This document shows positions 26,080 to 35,060 of a stretch of 64,000 nucleotides of DNA, piece after piece. The position numbers and the translations under genes are program-made. The notes under the pieces are model-generated. The model did no database searches. It was not told the DNA's origin and saw only the letters and a program-made list of their open reading frames with translations. Origin of the DNA: Saprospiraceae bacterium (GTDB taxonomy: Bacteria; Bacteroidota; Bacteroidia; Chitinophagales; Saprospiraceae); contig JAEUUP010000043.1 of NCBI GenBank assembly GCA_016787525.1, forward strand, positions 48,615 through 112,614. The letters are read 5' to 3'. Position 1 is the first letter of the stretch. Each line of letters opens with the position of its first letter.

Positions 26080-26102
26080 TGTTTTTTCTTTATAAATGCA
26101 AG

Positions 26103-26179
26103 ACTTCGGTGATTTTTAGTTAAAAAACGGCGGCTTTACTGCCGTAGGTGGCGTTTTTTTTGCTTAAAATCACCGAAGT
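26103..26179. terminator. Nested hairpin between TonB receptor and TMEM220 genes
   Basis: Outer stem ACTTCGGTGATTTT / AAAATCACCGAAGT encloses AAAAAACG / CGTTTTTT and a GGCGGC / GCCGTAGG core. It lies just past the receptor promoter-distal end and before the TMEM220 start. Confidence 0.7.
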
Positions 26180-26187
26180 ATTGTAAA

Positions 26188-28434
26188 TTAAAACTCTATT
26201 TTATAAGCCAAATTAGGCAATAGACCCAACTGGTATTTTGTCAAAACGCGTCCTTGACGATAATCATAATAACGCCAACCTTCATTTTGTTGGTTGGTCA
26301 CATTCTGCAAATCCAGTTGCACCGTAGAAGCATAACGCTTGTGACTCACTTTCCAATAGACATTCAAATCTGAACGGAGATAATCTTTCAAACGTTGATT
26401 GCTGTAAACATCAATAAAGCCCCCCCTCAGTATAGTATGCACATTGACTCCTAAAAACTTATTTTTTGCTGCGCCAAACATCCATTCTTTACCAATCAAA
26501 ACATTGGTGATGTACTGCCCGTTGAATCGCGCATCAGCCCAAGTTGAACCCAATTTGTACTTCGCATCATAAATTGTCGCATTGGCACGCCAGTAGAATC
26601 CCTTTACCAACCTTTGTTGAATGTCTATTTCGACACCAGCGTTGCGTCCTGTTGTGGCATAACTTACCTTGTTGGCGATTTCAAAAGTATTGATAGACAA
26701 TGTTGAAGCATCGAAAATATACTGATAATAGGCTTCAACTCTTGCTAAAACATTGTGAAACAATCGGGTCTGATAAGCTAAATTGAGGTTGTGAGATTTG
26801 GTAATATTTTCAATAGATGACAGTGGATAAGTGTCAAAAGCCGAATTTTTGACCAATGGCGAAACCATCTGGGTTTGTGTGCTAAATCCTAAATTGAATT
26901 GCGCATTTTTTGACAGTTGATATTCAATATTTGCCACAGGTTCTAAAGTCGTTTCGTTCTTGGAAGCAAACTTCAAATCAATCCATTGAACCATACGTGC
27001 GCCCAGATTTGTTGTCCATTTCTTCCCAAATTTACTTTGCCACTCGACCGAGGGTTGCAACCACCAACTGGATTGTGTAACCGTGTTTCCTGAGCCACCT
27101 CCGCTTATTTTCACTATTTTTGAACTCGTAAATTCGTCGCTTCTTGCCATAATCCCCACCTTCAGCGTGTTTTTGGCATTGATAAAATGACTGTAAACAG
27201 ATTTCAAAAACAATTTTGAAGGCGAATTTTCAATACTTTGAGAACGCACAACAACATCATTCAAACCAAATCCAACAGCAGTACGTGTATTCGTCAAGGC
27301 AGAATAAGCAGCAACAGTTGACAGTTTCCCTTTCAGACCGATATTCAATTCATGGCGCAATCCCAACGCACCCATTTGGTTTGTAAACTTAATGTCTTGA
27401 CTGTCTTTATCCACTTTCCACTCTGTTTTTGGAAGGTGGGTAAAAATATTTGAGCTTGTTCCATAAATGCCAAATAAACTGAACGTACCCGCTTTTTTAG
27501 TCGGAAAGTTCAAATTGATTGTCAAGTCTTGAAATTCATTTTCTTCATCGCCCAAATCAACGCCCATTTTTGACAACAAACCCAAAGTTGAATACCGATA
27601 ATGCACCAAATAAGAAGCCTTTGAACTCTTAGAGAACCGCCCCTCAGTACCCAACTCAACGCCAATCAAACCAATGCTTGCTTGCGTTTCGCGTCGTTCA
27701 TCGTTGCCTTTGCGCAAACGAATATCCATCACCGAAGTCAATGCACCGCCCATATCCGCTGACATTGCGCCTTTGTAGAAGTTAGTCGCGCCCATCACAT
27801 TGAATCCAGGAATTAAAACACCACCACCATTGACTGTGGCTTGATCACTTGGCGTACCAGCATTCGTCAAATGGTTGGGATTGACAATTTCCGCACCTTC
27901 CAAATACCATTGAATCGCATTGGGTGTAGAGCCACGAACGCTGATATTGTTCGTACCATCATTATCGGTTGCTGCGCCAGGCAAATAAGTAATCAATCGG
28001 GCTGGGTCATTGAACGTAGCAGGATAGCGGCTCAGTTTTTCGTTGCGTATGCCATTGAGGGCATCGAAATAAGTTTCTCTTTGGGCTTTGACAACCAAGG
28101 TATCTGTATTGATAATCAAAGGTTTAAGAGAAATATCGAGTACAATTTCTTTACCTGATTCGAGTAGAATATCAGGCACAATTACCGTTTCAAAACCCAC
28201 AAAACCCACTTTTAGAATATGGCGACCAACGGCTATTTTTTCCAAACGAAACGCCCCCTCAGTATTTGATGTTGTTTTAGCCCCATCATTGTCTAAAACA
28301 ACAGAAGCCTCAACAAGTGGCTTTTGCGTCGTTGCATCCAACACTCGCCCTCTGACGGTTTGTGTTACTTGTGCATTTATTGTTTTGAATAAAAAGCACA
28401 GACAAATTGTAAAAAAAAGTTTAGTTTTTGACAT
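26188..28434 (-). CDS. TonB-dependent outer-membrane receptor with carboxypeptidase-like N-terminal domain
   Basis: 748 residues. A signal peptide is followed by a carboxypeptidase-regulatory-like beta domain (residues about 24-105), a plug domain (about 125-235, with NNISVRGSTPNAIQWYLEGA) and a barrel ending in aromatic-rich GLLPNLAYKIEF. It imports an unknown nutrient or siderophore with TonB energy. There is no SusD partner beside it, so it is not a classical polysaccharide-utilisation pair. Exact 10-mers lie at 26423, 27650 and 28255; the last replaces the usual turn of the N-terminal domain with NTEG. Confidence 0.93.
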   Translation of the reverse strand: MSKTKLFFTICLCFLFKTINAQVTQTVRGRVLDATTQKPLVEASVVLDNDGAKTTSNTEGAFRLEKIAVGRHILKVGFVGFETVIVPDILLESGKEIVLDISLKPLIINTDTLVVKAQRETYFDALNGIRNEKLSRYPATFNDPARLITYLPGAATDNDGTNNISVRGSTPNAIQWYLEGAEIVNPNHLTNAGTPSDQATVNGGGVLIPGFNVMGATNFYKGAMSADMGGALTSVMDIRLRKGNDERRETQASIGLIGVELGTEGRFSKSSKASYLVHYRYSTLGLLSKMGVDLGDEENEFQDLTINLNFPTKKAGTFSLFGIYGTSSNIFTHLPKTEWKVDKDSQDIKFTNQMGALGLRHELNIGLKGKLSTVAAYSALTNTRTAVGFGLNDVVVRSQSIENSPSKLFLKSVYSHFINAKNTLKVGIMARSDEFTSSKIVKISGGGSGNTVTQSSWWLQPSVEWQSKFGKKWTTNLGARMVQWIDLKFASKNETTLEPVANIEYQLSKNAQFNLGFSTQTQMVSPLVKNSAFDTYPLSSIENITKSHNLNLAYQTRLFHNVLARVEAYYQYIFDASTLSINTFEIANKVSYATTGRNAGVEIDIQQRLVKGFYWRANATIYDAKYKLGSTWADARFNGQYITNVLIGKEWMFGAAKNKFLGVNVHTILRGGFIDVYSNQRLKDYLRSDLNVYWKVSHKRYASTVQLDLQNVTNQQNEGWRYYDYRQGRVLTKYQLGLLPNLAYKIEF

Positions 28435-28541
28435 GATTCATATTTTTTAAAGTAAAATTTAAACAAAAAATATAGCTAAAAACATTTTGTCGTTTTCAAG
28501 TAAGATAGCAATTTTGGCAGGTAAACAAACAAAGAAAGCTT

Positions 28542-29414
28542 ATGGCAAACCACTTTGACCGCATTTTAAAAGAAAACATCAAAGTTTTATTTCCTTTTTT
28601 TGCCCAAAGAGAAGGCATTGAAATAGGTGAAACTGAAGAATTGAAAGACAAACTTCAGATTACACTCGAACGAGAGGCGGACTTTCTTCAACGTATTTTA
28701 CATGATAACTCAAATAATGATTATATTCTACATTTTGAGTTTCAAGTAACCGACGAAATAGTAATGATGATTCGTCGCTTTCTCGTTTATAGAAGTATTT
28801 TACTCTATAAAACGGGTTTACGTGTCAAACAATTTGTCATTTATCTCGGTCAAACGGCATCAAAAATGGTGTCGCATATTGAGCAAGAAGATTTATTGTT
28901 CCGAATTGGCATCATCAATCTTTGTCAAATCCCTTATCAAGATTTCTTGAACAGCAACAAGCCAGAAGCCATTATCATGGCAATTTTAGCTGATTTCAAA
29001 GAAGAATCATCCGAGAAAATCATCGAAAAAGTGCTGGCAAAGTTAGTTGAAACCGTACAAAGTCGTTTATTATTATCAAAATATGTTGTCCAGTTGCAAG
29101 TTTTATCGAATCTCCGTAATTTGCAACCAGAAGTTTTTGAAATTGTAAAAAAGATACCTATGATATTCGATATTGATTTGTCCAAAGACCCTATGTTCAA
29201 AGAAGCTATTGATAAAGGTCACGAAATCGGTTTAGAAAAGGGCTTAAAAAAAGGCTTAGAAAAAGGTCTCGACCAAAGCATTATTCGCCTTTTACAGTCT
29301 AAGATTTTGACGCATCAACAGATTGCTGATGTGCTAAATGTGCCTTTGGCGCGTGTAGAAAAACTTCAAAAGGAGTTAGATGCGCCGCCCCAAAACGGTA
29401 AAAAGAAAAAATAA
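28542..29414 (+). CDS. Rpn/YhgA-like PD-(D/E)XK nuclease family protein
   Basis: 290 residues. The N-terminal half has a PD-(D/E)XK-like core (an acidic LEREADFLQRI segment and YILHFEFQV with the E-x-Q signature), then RRFLVYRSILLYKTG. The C-terminal part is a charged repeat, EKGLKKGLEKGL, followed by a helix-turn-helix-like segment (THQQIADVLNVPLARVEKL), typical of Rpn transposase-like proteins. Known Rpn members are recombination-promoting or DNA-cleaving and often multicopy. It stands alone between the receptor gene (divergent) and a bidirectional terminator. Confidence 0.85.
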   Translation: MANHFDRILKENIKVLFPFFAQREGIEIGETEELKDKLQITLEREADFLQRILHDNSNNDYILHFEFQVTDEIVMMIRRFLVYRSILLYKTGLRVKQFVIYLGQTASKMVSHIEQEDLLFRIGIINLCQIPYQDFLNSNKPEAIIMAILADFKEESSEKIIEKVLAKLVETVQSRLLLSKYVVQLQVLSNLRNLQPEVFEIVKKIPMIFDIDLSKDPMFKEAIDKGHEIGLEKGLKKGLEKGLDQSIIRLLQSKILTHQQIADVLNVPLARVEKLQKELDAPPQNGKKKK

Positions 29415-29446
29415 TATGGTTCATACTGAGGGGTGTATAAAAATAA

Positions 29447-29483
29447 AAAACCGCCAAAAAGTTTCAGACTTTTCGGCGGTTTT
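29447..29483. terminator. Bidirectional terminator
   Basis: AAAACCGCC and GGCGGTTTT close a stem extended by AAAAGT / ACTTTT between the convergent Rpn-like and isomerase genes. A 10-mer (29424) sits between the Rpn-like stop codon and this stem. Confidence 0.85.
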
Positions 29484-29488
29484 GGTTT

Positions 29489-30541
29489 TTAGATGCCTAA
29501 TATTTTTCGATTGACTTTTTCGTCAGGTGCGCTTCCTGCAAAGTCATCAAAAGCTTTTTCTGTTACATTGATAATGTGGCTTTGGATAAATGGTGCGCCT
29601 TCTGCCGCGCCTTGTTCTGGCGATTTGATACAGCATTCCCATTCCAAAACAGCCCAACCATCGTAGTCATATTGTGAGAGTTTTGAGAAAATAGATTTGA
29701 AATCCACTTGTCCATCACCCAAACTGCGGAAACGACCTGCACGATTTGCCCAATCTTGATAACCGCCATAAACACCAACACGACCATTCGGATTGAACTC
29801 TGCGTCTTTGACGTGAAACATTTTGATGCGCTCGTGATAGAGGTCAATGTATTGCAGATAGTCCAACTGTTGCAATACAAAGTGGCTTGGGTCATAAAGC
29901 AAATTAGCACGCTTGTGATTTTTTACTTTGTCGAGGAACATTTCAAAGGTGATACCATCGTGTAAGTCTTCGCCAGGGTGAATTTCGTAGCACAAATCCA
30001 CACCACTTTGGTCGAAAGTGTCCAAAATCGGTTTCCAACGTTTGGCTAATTCTTTGAAACAAGTGTCCGCTAAACCTTGTGGTCGTTGTGGCCAAGGATA
30101 AACCGTATGCCACATCAAAGCCCCGCTGAAAGTCACATGCGCCGAAAGTCCTAAGTTTTCACTTGCTTTTGCTGCCCAAAGAAGTTGTTGAACAGCCCAT
30201 TTTTGGCGTTCTTTAGGTTTACCTTTGACTTCCGCTGGTGCAAAATTATCGAACATCGTATCGTAAGCAGGATTCACTGCCACGAGTTGCCCTTGCAGAT
30301 GCGTCGAAAGTTCTGTTATTTGTAAGCCAAAACTGGCGACTTTCCCTTTCAACTCATCGCAATAGTCTTTAGATTCAGCTGCTTTTTGCAGGTCAATCAA
30401 ACGTCCGTCCCAAGTCGGAATCTGAACACCGATATAGCCTAAGCTCGCAGCCCATTGGCAAACACCTTCGAGCGAATCAAATGGTGCAGTGTCGCCCATA
30501 AATTGAGCGAGAAAAATAGCAGGTCCTTTAATGGTTTTCAT
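29489..30541 (-). CDS. Sugar phosphate isomerase/epimerase (xylose-isomerase-like TIM barrel)
   Basis: 350 residues. The TIM-barrel AP endonuclease 2 fold is seen from LGYIGVQIPTWDGRLIDLQ through LCYEIHPGEDLHDG and LLYDPSHFVLQ to VLEWECC, with metal ligands expected at Glu in YEIHP, Asp in YDPSH, His in HVKD and Glu in LEWE. Proteins of this type isomerise or epimerise sugars and their derivatives. It is the last gene of a minus-strand group with two Gfo/Idh dehydrogenases and an MFS transporter, which points to uptake and breakdown of one sugar or inositol-like compound. Confidence 0.9.
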   Translation of the reverse strand: MKTIKGPAIFLAQFMGDTAPFDSLEGVCQWAASLGYIGVQIPTWDGRLIDLQKAAESKDYCDELKGKVASFGLQITELSTHLQGQLVAVNPAYDTMFDNFAPAEVKGKPKERQKWAVQQLLWAAKASENLGLSAHVTFSGALMWHTVYPWPQRPQGLADTCFKELAKRWKPILDTFDQSGVDLCYEIHPGEDLHDGITFEMFLDKVKNHKRANLLYDPSHFVLQQLDYLQYIDLYHERIKMFHVKDAEFNPNGRVGVYGGYQDWANRAGRFRSLGDGQVDFKSIFSKLSQYDYDGWAVLEWECCIKSPEQGAAEGAPFIQSHIINVTEKAFDDFAGSAPDEKVNRKILGI

Positions 30542-30591
30542 AAAATAAAGTGATTTCGATTTATTATTTTTTAGATTTCATTCAAAAAGAA

Positions 30592-30653
30592 GCGTTCCAA
30601 CCCTCCAAAACCCTCGCGATACTGAGGGGTTGATTTTTGGAACATTGGAACGC
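30592..30653 (-). terminator. Hairpin containing a dispersed 10-mer
   Basis: GCGTTCCAA / TTGGAACGC form the outer stem. Inside, CCAAAACCCTC faces GAGGGGTTGATTTTTGG, so the GAGGGG of the 10-mer at 30620 forms part of the stem. It lies just downstream of the 56-residue gene. Confidence 0.55.
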
Positions 30654-30675
30654 CGAAAATGCACTGTTGTTCGAT

Positions 30676-30846
30676 TTAGTCGTTATCGCCGAGAGGGTAA
30701 TAAATTTTTTCGTACAATTCGACGAGTTCACAAATGAGTTCACGTTCGTCAATGTCAGTGCACGCACTAAATTCTGTGTGCATTAAATTGTGTACTTGTT
30801 GCAAAGCAATGTCATATTGCTCTTGCACGCGCATTGTGTCCAACAT
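30676..30846 (-). CDS. Small acidic protein, 56 residues
   Basis: The frame runs from an ATG at 30846 to TAA at 30676: MLDTMRVQEQYD at the start and KIYYPLGDND at the end. It is acidic and helical, without membrane segment or signal. Codon use resembles its neighbours and it is followed by a hairpin, so I think it is a real gene. It lies between the isomerase and the first Gfo/Idh gene. I do not recognise a family. Confidence 0.6.
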   Translation of the reverse strand: MLDTMRVQEQYDIALQQVHNLMHTEFSACTDIDERELICELVELYEKIYYPLGDND

Positions 30847-30998
30847 AATTGTGTAAAATTTTAAGCGATAGTTAGAAATTTAGGTTTAATGACTCGATAA
30901 AATTACATTATTTTTCGTAAAAATGAAGAATTAGATTTTAAAATTTCTATTCATTCAGTCATTTTATTTTCTAATTCTTCATTTTTAACATTTTTCTA

Positions 30999-32165
30999 CT
31001 AATTTACTTCTACCCAACTGCCTTTTTGATTGGATTCGACGACTTTGTAAATAAATTTCATGCCGCGAACACCGTCTGATACTGAGGGGTAGTCGTACAT
31101 TGGATCATGCGGTTGACCCGCAACGAGTGACTGAATGTGTTTTGCAAAATTCCGATACACATTGGCGAAGGCTTCTAAATACCCTTCTGGATGTCCGCCT
31201 GGAATACGTGTGTGCGCATTTGCAACTTCGGGCGGAGTCATCGCTGGATAAAGGAAACTTTGACCTGTTCTCAATATTTCTTTGGGTCTATCCAACCATT
31301 TAATTATCAGCGAATTGGGGTTTTCTTGATGCCATTCCAATCCACCTTTTTCGCCCCAAATACGGATATTCAAACCATTCTCCTCCCCTGCCGAAATCTG
31401 TGAGCAATGTAAAATACCTTTAGCCCCATTGTCAAAACGCAAGAGTACATTCGCATCGTCGTCCAATTGTCGTCCTTCAACGAAAATAGACATATCTGCC
31501 AACAACTCTTTTATTTTCAAACCTGTGATATACTCGGCGAGGTTTTCGGCATGTGTACCAATATCGCCCAATGCACCTGCGATACCTGATTTAGAAGGGT
31601 CTGTGCGCCAAGAAGCTTGTTTCGACTGTTCATCTTCCCGCTTCGTCGCCAACCAACCTTGGGGATATTCGACAACGACTTTTCGGATTTTGCCAATATC
31701 ACCATTTTTGACCATCGCACGCGCCTGTTTCACCATCGGATAGCCTGTGTAGTTGTGCGTCAAAGCAAAGAGCATACCTGTTTTTTCGACTACTTTTTCC
31801 AATTCAAGAGCCTCTTCCAGATTGAAACTGAGGGGTTTGTCACAAATCACATGAAAACCATTCTCTAATGCCATTTTAGCAGGTGCAAAGTGAACGTGGT
31901 TGGGTGTCACGATGCTCACAAAGTCCATACGTTGGTCGGACGGTAAGGCTTTTTCTGACTCTATCATGGTTTGGAAATCAGGATAAACCCTTTTAGGGTC
32001 AATAAACAGTGCCTCTCCCGAACGACGTGACCGTTCTGCATCGCTTGAAAATGCACCACACACGAGTTCAATTTGACCATCTAAAGCTGCTGCCATGCGG
32101 TGAACGCCACCAATAAATGCGCCTTCGCCACCGCCAACCATGCCCATTCTTAATTTCCTTGACAT
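30999..32165 (-). CDS. Gfo/Idh/MocA-family dehydrogenase (first of two)
   Basis: 388 residues. The N-terminal Rossmann fold opens with MGMVGGGEGAFIGGVH and contains ICDKPLSFNLEEA, the CxKPL motif that supplies the catalytic Lys. The C-terminal alpha/beta domain contains GALGDIGTHAENLAEYITGL. The enzyme should oxidise or reduce a sugar, sugar acid or inositol with NAD(P). A second, similar gene lies upstream. A 10-mer lies at 31080 (PSVSDG) and a near copy at 31826 encodes the PLS of the CDKPLS motif itself. Confidence 0.92.
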   Translation of the reverse strand: MSRKLRMGMVGGGEGAFIGGVHRMAAALDGQIELVCGAFSSDAERSRRSGEALFIDPKRVYPDFQTMIESEKALPSDQRMDFVSIVTPNHVHFAPAKMALENGFHVICDKPLSFNLEEALELEKVVEKTGMLFALTHNYTGYPMVKQARAMVKNGDIGKIRKVVVEYPQGWLATKREDEQSKQASWRTDPSKSGIAGALGDIGTHAENLAEYITGLKIKELLADMSIFVEGRQLDDDANVLLRFDNGAKGILHCSQISAGEENGLNIRIWGEKGGLEWHQENPNSLIIKWLDRPKEILRTGQSFLYPAMTPPEVANAHTRIPGGHPEGYLEAFANVYRNFAKHIQSLVAGQPHDPMYDYPSVSDGVRGMKFIYKVVESNQKGSWVEVN

Positions 32166-32210
32166 TTTCTTTTTATTGATTATTTTTTATTGTGATTGAT
32201 ATTTGATTCA

Positions 32211-32240
32211 CGTATCGGATTCCTGAAGGAATCCGATACG
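32211..32240 (-). terminator. 13-bp hairpin between the two Gfo/Idh genes
   Basis: CGTATCGGATTCC pairs perfectly with GGAATCCGATACG around a TGAA loop. It may attenuate read-through from the upstream dehydrogenase gene. Confidence 0.7.
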
Positions 32241-32280
32241 TTGTACTCAAAAAGGCGTAAATCTTTTACATTAGAAACTC

Positions 32281-33426
32281 CTATACTTTTGTCCAAGTTT
32301 GACTCCGATTACTTTCCAAAATGCGTTCACAAATCAACAATTCGCGATAACCGTCTGCAAATGTTGGGAAACTTGGACTTTCAGGTTGTTTACCTGCTTC
32401 GATGGCCGCATACACTTCTTTGAACATCTGCTTTGACGTATCTGGAAAACCCTCGTTGTGACCACCGGGGAAACTCATCAAAGCACGTGCTTCGGGGTAA
32501 GCCAACGATGGGTCGCGCATCAAAACTTCGTTGTAGCCATCACGATTGCCAATCCAAAGTTCATTTGGTGCTTCAGAATTGAATGCAAAAGTCTTTTTTG
32601 AACCCGAAATTTCTAATTTCAATTGATTTTTGCGACCAGCAGACACTTGTGATACTGTTACTGAACCCCGATTTCCGTTGTCGAAACGCAAAAGTACGTT
32701 TGCATGGTCTTCTGTCGTAATCGGCACATCGGCGTAATCTTCTGGTTTTAGCATTTTACCCGAATACGTTTCAACCGCTTTCAACGGTTTTTTACGTGTT
32801 TTGTGAATGGTATTAAAATCCGCCAAAACTTCTACCGTTTTCAAGCCTGTGATGTACTCAATAACATCCATCAAGTGTGAGCCAATGTCCGCTATTGCAC
32901 GCGAGTCACCCGATTTGTCGGGTTCTAAACGCCAGTTATAATCCGTTTCGTAGAACAACCAATCTTGCAAATACGAACCTAAAATAGAGTACACATCGCC
33001 CAAATCACCTTTCTCACGCATCGTTTTCATCTGACGTACCAATGGATAGTAGCGCAAATTGAAATGTACCGCATTGACCAAACCCGTTTGTGCTGCCAAA
33101 GCCACCAATTCTTCCGCTTCATGCAAGTCTTTTGCCAATGGTTTTTCACAAACAACATGTTTGCCAGCCAAAAGAGCTGCTTTCGATTGCGAATAGTGTA
33201 AAAAATTGGGTGTACAAATATGCACGGATTGAATATCATCTTGTTTCAACAAATCGTCGAAAACATAAGCACGAGCAATGCCTAACTGCGCTGCCTTTTC
33301 TTTGGCCAATTCAATATTCACTTCGCATAAAGCAGCCACTTCAACATTCGGTAAACGCCGCAACGCCTCGATGTGTGCTGGGCCAATAAATCCCGTTCCG
33401 ACGATACCAACTTTAATTTTTTCCAT
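32281..33426 (-). CDS. Gfo/Idh/MocA-family dehydrogenase (second of two)
   Basis: 381 residues. The Rossmann start is VGIVGTGFIGPAHIEAL and the catalytic motif is VVCEKPLAKDLHEAEELV. The GDSRAIADIGSHLMDVIEYI segment and a long C-terminal domain match the first dehydrogenase, with which it shares layout but not close sequence. Paired Gfo/Idh enzymes often act in sequence in a keto-intermediate pathway. There is no exact 10-mer in this gene, which accounts for most of the longest gap between copies. Confidence 0.92.
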   Translation of the reverse strand: MEKIKVGIVGTGFIGPAHIEALRRLPNVEVAALCEVNIELAKEKAAQLGIARAYVFDDLLKQDDIQSVHICTPNFLHYSQSKAALLAGKHVVCEKPLAKDLHEAEELVALAAQTGLVNAVHFNLRYYPLVRQMKTMREKGDLGDVYSILGSYLQDWLFYETDYNWRLEPDKSGDSRAIADIGSHLMDVIEYITGLKTVEVLADFNTIHKTRKKPLKAVETYSGKMLKPEDYADVPITTEDHANVLLRFDNGNRGSVTVSQVSAGRKNQLKLEISGSKKTFAFNSEAPNELWIGNRDGYNEVLMRDPSLAYPEARALMSFPGGHNEGFPDTSKQMFKEVYAAIEAGKQPESPSFPTFADGYRELLICERILESNRSQTWTKV

Positions 33427-33513
33427 GTTTGACTTCTAATTAATCAGTTTTTTATGATTCAAATTTTTTATCCAATTTACTGAGGGGGTACTTTTATCAC
33501 CTTAAATGAAAAG

Positions 33514-33547
33514 AACTTGCGCCGAATTTTTGGATTCAACGCAAGTT
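33514..33547 (-). terminator. Hairpin between MFS and Gfo/Idh genes
   Basis: AACTTGCG / CGCAAGTT with an inner GAAT / ATTC extension lies 25 bases beyond the MFS stop codon. A 10-mer (33478) is between it and the next gene. Confidence 0.65.
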
Positions 33548-33571
33548 TGTAAGCATCAATTTTCTTTATTT

Positions 33572-34789
33572 TTAAGCCGCTTTGGCATTTTTTTGCCAAA
33601 AATACAAAATTGTAAATGCAACAATCAAAATGAAAGGGAATAAAGTCATAGTCGCCAAAGTCGCTTGACCTGCCGCCAGCTCCATTTCATCGCCCGTCAA
33701 TCCAGCAGCCGTTTTTGCAACCTTCGCATCGTCAATCCAACGACCAATGATGGGTTGGAATACAGATGTCGAAAACATACCGATGCCACCAATAATTGAC
33801 ATACCCAAAGCACCACTTAATGGCACTTTCTCAGCAATAAAACCGACCATATTGGGCCAAAAATACGCGACACCCATAGCGAAGAAAATGGCAGCCACAT
33901 AAGTCATAGCACCTGTTGACGTACTGAAAAGGTAGATACCAATAGTTGCCAAAACAGCCGAACCCAATAGCACACCTGTTTGGTCGAAACGATGTACAAT
34001 CTCGCCGCCAAAATAGCGCGCCACCGCCATCAATCCAGTCACCAAAGCCAAAATAATCATCGGACTCGCACCTGATTTACTCATAATTAAACCTGTCCAT
34101 TGTTGCGGACCGAATTCTGTAATAGCCGTTAAAGCCATGCAGCAGAACATGAATATATATAAAGGTGTCACCATAGCCTTGAGGTTTTCACCGATCGAAG
34201 TAACACCCTCTGTTTTAGGTTTAGGAAATTCTTGTCCCCAAAATAAATAAGCATAAATAAGTGTTGGAATCAAGATGAACCAAATTTGCGCTTGCCAACC
34301 CATATTGGCACCCGTCATAAATTCAGAAATCAAACTACCTATAACAATGCCCCCAGGAAACCACATATGAAAACGGTTCAACATCTTGCTCATTTCTGAA
34401 CCTTGATAAGAATCCGCAATCATCGGGTTACAAGCGGCTTCAGTACATCCATTGCCAACGCCAATCAAAAATGTAGAAACCAAAAGACCTGTATAACCGC
34501 CTAAAATTTGAGGATAAAGCGTCAAAATGATGCCCAAAGCATGACATACGAAAGCCGTCATCATGATTTTTTTGGGTCCCACAGTGTGGTACACAAGTCC
34601 ACCAATAATCATAGAAATAGGGAAACCTAAAAACCACATAGAGTTAATAAAACCCAATTGTTCAGCACTAAGGTTGAAATCCTTACCCAGTTGCGGTAAA
34701 ATACCGGCACGGATACTAAAAGAGAACGCTGTTGTGATGAGCGCAAAACAACTACCTAAAAAAAGGCGGTTCTTGTTAATGTTTGACAT
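33572..34789 (-). CDS. MFS sugar transporter
   Basis: 405 residues with 12 predicted membrane helices. The first half resembles the nucleoside/FucP-like branch: FSFSIRAGILPQLGKDFNLS, then GLLVSTFLIGVGNGCTEAAC. As the first gene of the minus-strand sugar cluster it probably brings in the substrate used by the two dehydrogenases and the isomerase. It is divergent from the XrtN operon, with which it shares a 271-base intergenic region. Confidence 0.9.
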   Translation of the reverse strand: MSNINKNRLFLGSCFALITTAFSFSIRAGILPQLGKDFNLSAEQLGFINSMWFLGFPISMIIGGLVYHTVGPKKIMMTAFVCHALGIILTLYPQILGGYTGLLVSTFLIGVGNGCTEAACNPMIADSYQGSEMSKMLNRFHMWFPGGIVIGSLISEFMTGANMGWQAQIWFILIPTLIYAYLFWGQEFPKPKTEGVTSIGENLKAMVTPLYIFMFCCMALTAITEFGPQQWTGLIMSKSGASPMIILALVTGLMAVARYFGGEIVHRFDQTGVLLGSAVLATIGIYLFSTSTGAMTYVAAIFFAMGVAYFWPNMVGFIAEKVPLSGALGMSIIGGIGMFSTSVFQPIIGRWIDDAKVAKTAAGLTGDEMELAAGQATLATMTLFPFILIVAFTILYFWQKNAKAA

Positions 34790-34995
34790 GATTTTCCGAT
34801 TTGATTGTATTATTTAATAACTTTTTGATTCGGTCAAAAGTAAGTATTTTCTCGAATTGACCAATCGTTATTTCGTCATTTTTCTTGTTTTGGGAAATTT
34901 TGTTCTGAAAATGTGTTTTAGACACTTATTCGTTCTCGATTTTCTATCTTTTTTAGGGTTTCTAAAAAATAAAAAGAAAGGTTTGTAAAATAAAC

Positions 34996-35025
34996 TTTGA
35001 ATTTCAAAGTTCTTTCATAACTTTG
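34996..35025 (+). promoter_or_regulatory. Bacteroidota-type promoter of the XrtN operon
   Basis: TTTG at 34996-34999 and TAACTTTG at 35018-35025, separated by 18 bases, fit the -33/-7 consensus. The ATG follows 35 bases later. Confidence 0.65.
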
Positions 35026-35060
35026 GAAATAATTTCAAAACAAGTCAAAAACACATCATC

